From: Haloplasmatales bacterium 4B
GTDB taxonomy: Bacteria > Bacillota_I > Bacilli_A > Haloplasmatales > Haloplasmataceae
Assembly: GCA_003586005.1 (NCBI GenBank)
Contig: NSKI01000002.1
Location: 1 to 64,000 of the forward strand
Reading direction: 5' to 3'
Length of the DNA: 64,000 nucleotides
The notes under the pieces are model-generated. The model was not told where the DNA came from. It searched no databases and worked only from the letters and a program-made list of their open reading frames with translations. Position numbers and translations under genes: made by a program. Below, one piece after another: positions 52,894-60,144 of this stretch (the stretch's first letter is position 1; every line of letters starts with the position of its first letter).

Positions 52894-52972
52894 TTAATTA
52901 ACAAGAAATTGAATAATTCTTAGGATATAAGTAATATATTTGAAAGAATTTATAAATAGAAAGAGGTCTATT

Positions 52973-53554
52973 ATGTCTAAAAACATTACAAAAAAAATAC
53001 TTGATGCGACTTTAGAAGTTATTGCCAGGGAAAAAATTAGTGGAACAAGGATGCATTTAATAGCTAAGGAAGCAAATATGAGCCAATCTAATTTACATTA
53101 TTATTATCCAACTAAAAATGACTTATTAATTACTCTCATGGATGAACTTCAAAAAAGGTTTTCTGAGAAAAGAGTAGAATCAGTGGATTTAAAAAATAAA
53201 TCACTAAATGAAAATATTAGTGGCTTATTTATGGAAAAAAGCGATGTTATCTTAAATCATAAGAAGGTAGATTATGCTCAGTTTGACTATTGGGTTCAAG
53301 GTACTGTTGATCATAATATAAAAGAAAAATTTCAAAAAAGTTTTAACGAATGGCGAAATAATATTACTGAGGTATTATCAACGAGCGAAGCTTATAAAAA
53401 TATTAGTTCAAGTATTCAAGAAATGTTACCATTTATAATGGTGTCATTAATGATGGGGGCATCTATGCAATATCTAATCGATGAAGAAAAATTTGATTTA
53501 GATGAATATTTTAAAGTAGCTAAAAAGTTAATTCTTCAAATATTCCAAGCATAA
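52973..53554 (+). CDS. TetR/AcrR-family transcriptional regulator
   Basis: The 193-residue protein has an N-terminal TetR helix-turn-helix (ISGTRMHLIAKEANMSQSNL, then HYYYPTKNDLLI) and a helical ligand-binding C-terminus. It sits inside the purine island between ssnA and mocA. The palindrome GATTGACTAATCAATC and its variants occur at three island promoters, which makes this protein the natural candidate to bind them, perhaps with a purine intermediate as inducer. ATG 52973 with AAAGAGG upstream was chosen over a TTG at 52940. Confidence 0.88.
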   Translation: MSKNITKKILDATLEVIAREKISGTRMHLIAKEANMSQSNLHYYYPTKNDLLITLMDELQKRFSEKRVESVDLKNKSLNENISGLFMEKSDVILNHKKVDYAQFDYWVQGTVDHNIKEKFQKSFNEWRNNITEVLSTSEAYKNISSSIQEMLPFIMVSLMMGASMQYLIDEEKFDLDEYFKVAKKLILQIFQA

Positions 53555-53560
53555 GGTGTG

Positions 53561-54145
53561 ATGAAAGTGATTAATGCAATTATTATGGCATCAGGATATA
53601 GTAGAAGAATGGGAACAAACAAGTTATTACTCCCTTACAATGGTAAAACTCTAATCGAACATACATTGGATAATGTTTGCAGTTGTAATTTTTATAATAC
53701 TATTTTGGTAGCGAAAGATTTGGAAATTCTTGCTTTAGGAAAAAATAGAGGAATGAAGACAATTAATAATACTGAAGCAGTTAGAGGTCAAAGTGAAACC
53801 ATTAAATTAGGAATTAATAACTTGCCTGAGGCGATGGGGTATGCATTTTTTACTGGAGATCAACCTTTAATGAATAGTAAAACAATTAAATATTTAATAG
53901 ACTGCTTTAAAATGGATTATAATTTTATTGTTGCTCCAAGCTATAGAGGGGAAAGAGGAACACCAGTTATATTTCCACGTGTGTATGTAAAGGAACTTTT
54001 ATCTTTGCGAGGAGATAAAGGTGGAAGAACTGTAATACAGGCCAATCTTGATAAGGTAAAATATGTTGATTTGAAAGAAGCACATTTACTTTGGGATATT
54101 GATACAAAAGCAGATTACGAAAAACTTATTAATATGAAAGTGTGA
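53561..54145 (+). CDS. mocA: MocA-type molybdenum cofactor cytidylyl/nucleotidyltransferase (YgfJ-like)
   Basis: The 194-residue protein has the nucleotidyltransferase signature MASGYSRRMGTNKLLLPYNG, the TGDQPLMNSKTI Asp motif, GERGTPVIFP and the DIDTKADYEKL end. MocA attaches CMP to molybdopterin for xanthine dehydrogenase-type enzymes; the YgfJ relative sits in the E. coli purine island. It serves the two molybdenum hydroxylases here. The start is uncertain: ATG 53561 is close to AAGGTG, whereas GTG 53567 is better spaced. Confidence 0.85.
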   Translation: MKVINAIIMASGYSRRMGTNKLLLPYNGKTLIEHTLDNVCSCNFYNTILVAKDLEILALGKNRGMKTINNTEAVRGQSETIKLGINNLPEAMGYAFFTGDQPLMNSKTIKYLIDCFKMDYNFIVAPSYRGERGTPVIFPRVYVKELLSLRGDKGGRTVIQANLDKVKYVDLKEAHLLWDIDTKADYEKLINMKV

Positions 54146-54151
54146 GATATT

Positions 54152-54643
54152 ATGTTTACAGTAGGAATTATTACAGCAAGTGATTCTGGCGCAAATGGGA
54201 AAAGGGTCGATAAAAGCGGACAAGTGATTCGAGAAATTGTTGAATCATTTGGTTACAAAGTAGTTCATTATGTATTAGTGCCTGATGAAATACCTACATT
54301 GGAAAAAGAAATGATTTATATGGCAGATGAGTTAAAGGTTAATTTGATCTTAACTACTGGAGGAACTGGCTTTAGTAACAGAGATGTAACTCCAGAAGCT
54401 ACAAAAAGAGTTATCACAAAAGAAGCAATTGGAATATCTGAAGCTATAAGATACTATAGTCTGCAAATAACACCAAGAGCAATGCTTTCTAGGGGGATAT
54501 CAGGAATTCGTGGAGAAACGCTTATTGTTAATTTACCTGGAAGCCCCAAGGCTGTTAAGGAAGCTTTAGATTTTATTCTTGATTCATTACATCATGGATT
54601 AGAAATATTATTGGGTAAAACTTCTGAATGTGCTAGTAAATAA
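54152..54643 (+). CDS. mogA: molybdopterin adenylyltransferase-like protein (MogA/MoaB family)
   Basis: This 163-residue MogA/MoaB-fold protein has GIITASDSGANGKRVDKSG near the start and TTGGTGFSNRDVTPEAT, the molybdopterin-binding loop, followed by the conserved LPGSPKAVKEALDFI. It activates molybdopterin by adenylation before metal insertion. It lies six bases after mocA and ends the tetR-mocA-mogA unit. Whether it is MogA or MoaB in function is not resolved by sequence. Confidence 0.9.
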   Translation: MFTVGIITASDSGANGKRVDKSGQVIREIVESFGYKVVHYVLVPDEIPTLEKEMIYMADELKVNLILTTGGTGFSNRDVTPEATKRVITKEAIGISEAIRYYSLQITPRAMLSRGISGIRGETLIVNLPGSPKAVKEALDFILDSLHHGLEILLGKTSECASK

Positions 54644-54653
54644 ATTTAATTAT

Positions 54654-54740
54654 TAAAAGCGCTTGCAATATATTATATTTATCAAAATGAAGTTTCATTT
54701 TGATAAAAAATTATTTTAGTTATACTAACTAATCAATCAA
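54654..54740 (+). promoter_or_regulatory. ygeY operon control region: cre-like site, 24-bp palindrome, operator
   Basis: Three signals lie in order. TAAAAGCGCTTGCA (54654-54667) resembles a CcpA cre site at 12 of 14 positions. 54681-54704 is a perfect palindrome with 11-base arms (ATCAAAATGAA) and a two-base centre. TTGATA (54700-54705) and TATACT (54721-54726), 15 bases apart, are a possible promoter. TACTAACTAATCAATC (54723-54738) shares its right half with the operators at 43452 and 47205. Confidence 0.6.
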
Positions 54741-54761
54741 ATTTATTAGGAGGGAATTTAA

Positions 54762-55985
54762 ATGAACAAAATTTATTATAAAAAAGAAATATATGAATGT
54801 GCTAAAAAATACAAATCAGAAATGTCAAAGTTTCTAAGGGATATGATCGCTATACCCAGTGAATCATGTGATGAATTGGAAGTTGTTCTTAGAATAAAAA
54901 AAGAGATGGAAAAAGTAGGATTTGACAAAGTTGAAATAGACCCAATGGGAAATATCCTTGGATATATTGGCCATGGAAAACATATAATTGCCATGGATGC
55001 TCATATCGACACTGTAGGTATCGGCGATAAGAATTTATGGGAACATAATCCTTATGAGGGTTATGAAGATGATGAGGTAATCTATGGTAGAGGTGGTTCA
55101 GACCAAGAGGGCGGAATGGCTGCAATGGTTTACGCCGGTAAAATTATCAAGGACTTAAATTTAGAAGCTGATTATACCCTTATTGTTACTGGAACAGTTC
55201 AAGAAGAAGACTGTGATGGTTTATGTTGGCAATATATAATAAATGAAGACAAAATTAAACCAGAGTTTGTTGTAATTACAGAACCAACTTCTATTAACAT
55301 ATATCGAGGTCATAGAGGTAGAATGGAAATTAAAATTACAACACATGGAGTTAGCTGTCACGGTTCAGCGCCTGAAAGAGGCGATAATGCAATCTTAAAA
55401 ATGGCACCTATCTTAAATGAATTAAGAGCCTTAAATGAAAACTTGCATTATGATCCATTCTTAGGTAAAGGTACTTTGACTGTTTCTGAAATATTCTTTT
55501 CTTCACCTTCTAGATGTGCTGTAGCTGATGGTTGTACAATTTCAGTTGATAGAAGACTTACAGATGGCGAGACTTGGGAGTCAGCAATTCAAGAAATTAA
55601 AAATTTACCAGCAGTTAAAGCTGCAAATGCTGATGTTGAGATGTATACATATGAAAGACCATCATATACAGGATTAGTGTACCCAACTGAATGTTATTTC
55701 CCAACTTGGGTTTTACAAGAGGATCATGCTGCATGTCAAACATTAGTGAAAAGTTATCGAGACTTATTTAATTGTTCACCAAAGGTTGATAAATGGACTT
55801 TCTCAACTAACGCTGTTTCAATTATGGGAAGATACGGAATTCCTTGTATTGGTTTTGGGCCAGGACATGAAGATCAGGCTCATGCTCCTAATGAATTAAC
55901 ATGGAAGGATGAAATCGTAAAATGTGCTGCAATGTATGCACTTATTCCAATAACGTATGTTACTGATTTTATTGAAAAAGTTTAA
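54762..55985 (+). CDS. ygeY: YgeY family selenium-metabolism-linked M20 hydrolase
   Basis: A 407-residue peptidase M20-type metallohydrolase. Zinc ligands are in [30 protein letters not shown] and VQEEDCDGL, followed by the dimerisation domain and a late [15 protein letters not shown]. YgeY is a constant member of these purine islands, where it is thought to cleave a ureido or amide bond of a ring-opened intermediate rather than a peptide. RBS AGGAGGGAA; it heads the second large operon, running at least to guaD. Confidence 0.92.
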   Translation: MNKIYYKKEIYECAKKYKSEMSKFLRDMIAIPSESCDELEVVLRIKKEMEKVGFDKVEIDPMGNILGYIGHGKHIIAMDAHIDTVGIGDKNLWEHNPYEGYEDDEVIYGRGGSDQEGGMAAMVYAGKIIKDLNLEADYTLIVTGTVQEEDCDGLCWQYIINEDKIKPEFVVITEPTSINIYRGHRGRMEIKITTHGVSCHGSAPERGDNAILKMAPILNELRALNENLHYDPFLGKGTLTVSEIFFSSPSRCAVADGCTISVDRRLTDGETWESAIQEIKNLPAVKAANADVEMYTYERPSYTGLVYPTECYFPTWVLQEDHAACQTLVKSYRDLFNCSPKVDKWTFSTNAVSIMGRYGIPCIGFGPGHEDQAHAPNELTWKDEIVKCAAMYALIPITYVTDFIEKV

Positions 55986-55997
55986 GTAGGTGAAGTA

Positions 55998-57230
55998 ATG
56001 AGAAAGATTAAACGTTTAAGATGCTCAAAATGTGGTAGTACATATGGTGAGGAAGTAATGTATTATTGTCCTTACTGTGGACCATCAGGAACTTTAGAAG
56101 TTGTTTTTGATATACCACATGTAAAAAAGAAATTAACTAAAGAATATCTTCAAGATAATAAAAATCATAATATTTGGCGTTACTTACCAATCTTACCTCT
56201 AGATGGTTTACAAGGAGCTGCTCCATTACAGATTGGTTTTACACCAATTTATAAATCCAAAAGACTAGAGGAGTTATTAAAGATAAAAAATGTTTATTTA
56301 AAAGACGAGGGTAGAAATCCAACTGCATCTTTTAAGGACCGGGCATCGGCTGTAGGTGTAGCTAAAGCTATAGAATTACAAAAAGATGTAATTTGTGTTG
56401 CATCTACTGGTAATGCCGCCTCATCTCTTTCGGGCTTTGCTGCTTGTATGGGCATCAAAAATTATATTTTTGTTCCCAAAACAATACCTGAAGGGAAACT
56501 TGCTCAACTTTTAGTATTTGGCAGCAAAGTTATTTTAGTTGATGGAGACTATGATAAAACATTTGAAATCTGCCTAGAGGCAGTTGAGCATTTTGGTTGG
56601 TATAACAGAAGTTGTGCCATTAATCCTTACCTTGTTGATGGGAAAAAAACAGCTGCCTTTGAAATTTGCGAACAACTTAAATTTAATGTGCCTGATAAAG
56701 TAATAATGTCAGTAGGCGATGGTTGTTCAATATCCGGTGTTTGGAAAGGATTTAAAGAATTTTATGAACTTGGTTTAATAGATAAATTACCAGTCATGGT
56801 ATCGGTACAAGCCGAAGGGGCGAATCCGGTAAACAGAACTTTTAGAAAAAAAACAAGAGAATTCGATTATCAATTGCCACAAACAATCGCAGATAGTATT
56901 TCTGTTGGAATACCAAGAAATGGTTATAAAGCACTTAACACGTTAGAAGAAAGTAATGGAATTGCTGTTGATGTAAGTGATGATGAAATATTAACAGCAA
57001 TGACAACTCTTGCAAGACATACTGGCGTATTTGGTGAACCAGCAGGAGTAACTGGTTTTGCCGGGCTAATAAAACTTGTTGAAAGCGGTGCTATCGGTAA
57101 TGATGAAAGTGTAGTTTTAATTGTTTCAGGTAGTGGCTTAAAAGATATAAAATCAGCACAAAAAGCTGTTTCTAAACCAAAATTAATAAAACCAGATATA
57201 AATATTCTAATTAATTATCTTAATGAATAA
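55998..57230 (+). CDS. threonine synthase-like PLP enzyme with N-terminal zinc ribbon
   Basis: The 410-residue fold-type II PLP protein starts with a zinc ribbon (CSKCGSTYGEE, then YYCPYCGPSG). Its PLP lysine is in NPTASFKDRASAVG, its phosphate loop in ASTGNAASSLSGFAA. It resembles threonine synthases, but the island has no other threonine pathway genes. It occupies the place of ygeX, the diaminopropionate ammonia-lyase in other islands, to which it is not closely similar. A beta-elimination or replacement on a 2,3-diaminopropionate-type intermediate is a reasonable guess. RBS TAGGTGAAG. Confidence 0.75.
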   Translation: MRKIKRLRCSKCGSTYGEEVMYYCPYCGPSGTLEVVFDIPHVKKKLTKEYLQDNKNHNIWRYLPILPLDGLQGAAPLQIGFTPIYKSKRLEELLKIKNVYLKDEGRNPTASFKDRASAVGVAKAIELQKDVICVASTGNAASSLSGFAACMGIKNYIFVPKTIPEGKLAQLLVFGSKVILVDGDYDKTFEICLEAVEHFGWYNRSCAINPYLVDGKKTAAFEICEQLKFNVPDKVIMSVGDGCSISGVWKGFKEFYELGLIDKLPVMVSVQAEGANPVNRTFRKKTREFDYQLPQTIADSISVGIPRNGYKALNTLEESNGIAVDVSDDEILTAMTTLARHTGVFGEPAGVTGFAGLIKLVESGAIGNDESVVLIVSGSGLKDIKSAQKAVSKPKLIKPDINILINYLNE

Positions 57231-57253
57231 ATAATTTATAAGAGGTGTACCTA

Positions 57254-58735
57254 ATGAATAACTTAATTGATTTAAAAATAAATGAAAAGCAACTTAAAAA
57301 TTCTATTGAAATCGCTAAAAAAAGAAATATTATTATTCCAACGTTTGCGCAAATGAAGGACCCTAAAAAAATTCCAGAAAAAGTTAAAACAAAATTAAAA
57401 AATACAGGTTTATGGGATATTGATCCAATTAATCTCTTTAGAATTACGTGGAAGAATGAAGCGGTAAAATCAGGTGGTTTATATAATGAGTTACCAAATT
57501 ATATTGAGATCCCACCTGAAATCACAGGTATAAAAGCTAGGGTCTTAGCGATGGCAGGAAAGTATTTTCCAATTGGAGCTCACAAGGTGGGTGCTAGTTT
57601 TTCTTGTTTGGTTCCGCGGCTAGTTACAGGGCAATTTGATCCTAAATATCATGAAGCTGTTTGGCCATCTACGGGTAATTATTGTCGTGGTGGAGCGTAT
57701 AATTCAACTTTATTAGGCTGCAAATCAATAGCGATATTACCTGAAAACATGAGTAAAGAACGTTTTGAATGGTTAAAAAAAGTTGCTGGAGAAGTTATCG
57801 CTACTCCAGGGTGTGAAAGCAATGTAAAAGAAATATACGACAAAACTTGGGAACTCAGAAAAACTCGCGACAATGTTGTAATATTCAATCAATTTGGGGA
57901 ATTAGGTAATCATTTATGGCATTATGAAGTAACTGGTAATGCAATGGAAGAAATGGTTAAGGCAGAAAAGGGTCCAAACGATAAAGTTGCTGGAGTATGT
58001 TTAACATCAGGTTCAGCTGGGACATTAGGAAGTGCTGATTATATTAAAGAGAAGTATCCAAACGCAAAAATCGCTGTTGGAGAAGCGCTACAATGCTCAA
58101 CTCTACTTAATAATGGGTTTGGCAATCACCGAATTGAAGGTATTGGTGATAAGCATGTACCTTGGATTCATAATGTTAAAAATACGGATATGGTTATCGC
58201 AATTGATGATTATGACAGTTTAGCTTTATTTAGACTCTTTAATGAATTAGCTGGACACGAATATTTGCAAGGACTAGGTGTAGCAAAAGAATTAATTGAT
58301 AAACTATCTTGGGTGGGTATCTCAGGTGCTGCTAATATTCTTTCTTGCATTAAATTTGCTAAATATTATGAACTTACTGAAAATGATATCCTCTTAACTG
58401 TCCTTACTGATTCAGCTGAAATGTATCAATCAAGATTAACTGAAATGGAAAAAGAAAAAGGTAGTAAATATGACATAAATGATGCGGCCATAGATCACAA
58501 TCGTTATGTTTTAGGTATTGGAACTGATTCGATGGAAGAGTTAACATACCAAAGTAAAAAAAGAATTCATAACTTGAAATATTATACATGGATTGAACAA
58601 CAACAATATGAACTCGATGATCTTAACGCCCAGTGGTATGACTATGATAATTATTGGGGTAAATTACATCAAATGGGACCTGATTTAGATAAATTGATTG
58701 AAGAATTTAATGAAAGAACAGGTCTTTCTAAATAG
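57254..58735 (+). CDS. second fold-type II PLP-dependent enzyme (large form)
   Basis: The 493-residue protein has the PLP-lysine motif PIGAHKVGAS, a glycine-rich phosphate-binding region (LTSGSAGTLGSADY), PSTGNYCRGGAYNST and SWVGISGAANIL. It belongs to the tryptophan synthase beta/cysteine synthase superfamily but is longer at both ends, and I cannot name a subfamily. It follows the first PLP enzyme by 23 bases, so they probably act in the same branch. ATG 57254 is six bases after AGAGGTG, preferred to GTG 57245. A lyase step releasing ammonia is plausible but unproven. Confidence 0.75.
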   Translation: MNNLIDLKINEKQLKNSIEIAKKRNIIIPTFAQMKDPKKIPEKVKTKLKNTGLWDIDPINLFRITWKNEAVKSGGLYNELPNYIEIPPEITGIKARVLAMAGKYFPIGAHKVGASFSCLVPRLVTGQFDPKYHEAVWPSTGNYCRGGAYNSTLLGCKSIAILPENMSKERFEWLKKVAGEVIATPGCESNVKEIYDKTWELRKTRDNVVIFNQFGELGNHLWHYEVTGNAMEEMVKAEKGPNDKVAGVCLTSGSAGTLGSADYIKEKYPNAKIAVGEALQCSTLLNNGFGNHRIEGIGDKHVPWIHNVKNTDMVIAIDDYDSLALFRLFNELAGHEYLQGLGVAKELIDKLSWVGISGAANILSCIKFAKYYELTENDILLTVLTDSAEMYQSRLTEMEKEKGSKYDINDAAIDHNRYVLGIGTDSMEELTYQSKKRIHNLKYYTWIEQQQYELDDLNAQWYDYDNYWGKLHQMGPDLDKLIEEFNERTGLSK

Positions 58736-58753
58736 GTTAAGGAGGGGTTCTAT

Positions 58754-60139
58754 ATGGGAATTTTGCTAAAAGGTGGGAATATTATTACTGCTACCGATTC
58801 CTATTATGCAGATATTAGAATTGAAGGGGAAAAAATTGTTGCTATTGGAAGTGATATAACACAAAGTGATGATGAAGTAATTAGTGCTAAGGGAAGTTAT
58901 ATATTTCCTGGTGGCATTGATAGTCATACTCATTTTGGTTTAGACGTTGGATCAACAGTTACTGCTGATGATTTTTATAGTGGAACAAAAGCTGCAATTG
59001 TAGGAGGAACAACGACAATATTAGATTACGCTACCCAAAATAAAGGTGAAACACTACAAGGGGCATTGAAACAACAGTTTGAAAAAGCAGAAGATAAATG
59101 TTTTTGCGATTATGGTTTTCATATGGGTATTACTGATTGGAATGAATTTGTAAATAGCGAAATGGCTGATATGGTAAATGTTGGGATAACTTCATTTAAA
59201 TTATATATGGCTTATAAAAAAACACTTCAAGTCGATGATGGAATTATCTATAAGGCCTTAAAAAGAAGCAAAGAACTTTCGGCTTTAATTGCATTTCACT
59301 GTGAGAATGGTGATATTATCGAGGTATTAATTGATGAAGCACGAAAAAATAATTATAAATCACCAATATATCATGCCTTAACAAGACCAGTAAATGTTGA
59401 AAGGGAAGCTATTGCTAGACTACTTGAAATAGCAGAATTGGTTGATACTCCTGTATATATTGTTCATCTTAGTTCTAAAGCAGGAATGGATTGCATATTG
59501 GATGCTAAAAAACGAGGGGTTAAGGTTTATGTAGAAACTTGTCCCCAATATCTACTATTAGATGAATCATACTATAAAGGTATAGATGTTAATTCTTTTG
59601 AAGGTGCTAAATACGTAATGTCACCACCGCTTAGAAAAACAAGTGATAATTTGGCATTATGGAAGGGGTTAAGTTATGGTGATATATCGATTGTGGGAAC
59701 AGATCATTGCTCTTTTAATTATATTGGTCAAAAAGACATCGGCCTTACTGATTTTAGTAAAATTCCTAATGGGGCACCAGGTGTAGAACATCGAATAGCT
59801 CTCCTATACACTTATGGAGTACTCACTGGTAAAATAAATATTAACCAAATGGTTGCCTTGACTTCAACGGATGCTGCTAAGGTGTTTGGAATCTTTCCTA
59901 AGAAAGGCACTATAGCTGTTGGTAGTGATGCTGATATTATCGTTTGGGACAAAGATTATATTGGGGAAATTAGTGCAAAAACACAAACTCAAAATGTTGA
60001 TTACACTCCTTATGAAGGTTTTAAACAACATGGAAGAGTAAAATATGCCTTTTTACGCGGGGAAATGGTAGTAATAGATGGAAATGTTAAAATAATTAAA
60101 CCAACTGGTAAATACCTGCATCGAATAAATGGGAGGTGA
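58754..60139 (+). CDS. hyuA: D-hydantoinase/dihydropyrimidinase family (HyuA)
   Basis: A 461-residue cyclic amidohydrolase, close in size to E. coli HyuA. Metal ligands appear in GGIDSHTHFGLD, the carboxylated Lys in SFKLYMAYKK, His in IAFHCENGD and VYIVHLSSKAG, and the catalytic Asp in GTDHCSFN. It opens a hydantoin or dihydropyrimidine-like ring; in the island it should act on a five- or six-membered ring derived from the purine. RBS AAGGAGGGG; its last codons contain the ribosome-binding site of xdhD. Confidence 0.92.
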   Translation: MGILLKGGNIITATDSYYADIRIEGEKIVAIGSDITQSDDEVISAKGSYIFPGGIDSHTHFGLDVGSTVTADDFYSGTKAAIVGGTTTILDYATQNKGETLQGALKQQFEKAEDKCFCDYGFHMGITDWNEFVNSEMADMVNVGITSFKLYMAYKKTLQVDDGIIYKALKRSKELSALIAFHCENGDIIEVLIDEARKNNYKSPIYHALTRPVNVEREAIARLLEIAELVDTPVYIVHLSSKAGMDCILDAKKRGVKVYVETCPQYLLLDESYYKGIDVNSFEGAKYVMSPPLRKTSDNLALWKGLSYGDISIVGTDHCSFNYIGQKDIGLTDFSKIPNGAPGVEHRIALLYTYGVLTGKININQMVALTSTDAAKVFGIFPKKGTIAVGSDADIIVWDKDYIGEISAKTQTQNVDYTPYEGFKQHGRVKYAFLRGEMVVIDGNVKIIKPTGKYLHRINGR

Positions 60140-60144
60140 TAAAG

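Noticed and set aside
54681-54704. Rho-independent terminator of mogA
   Set aside because: The palindrome is followed by A residues on the + strand, not T, so it does not fit a terminator for this direction.
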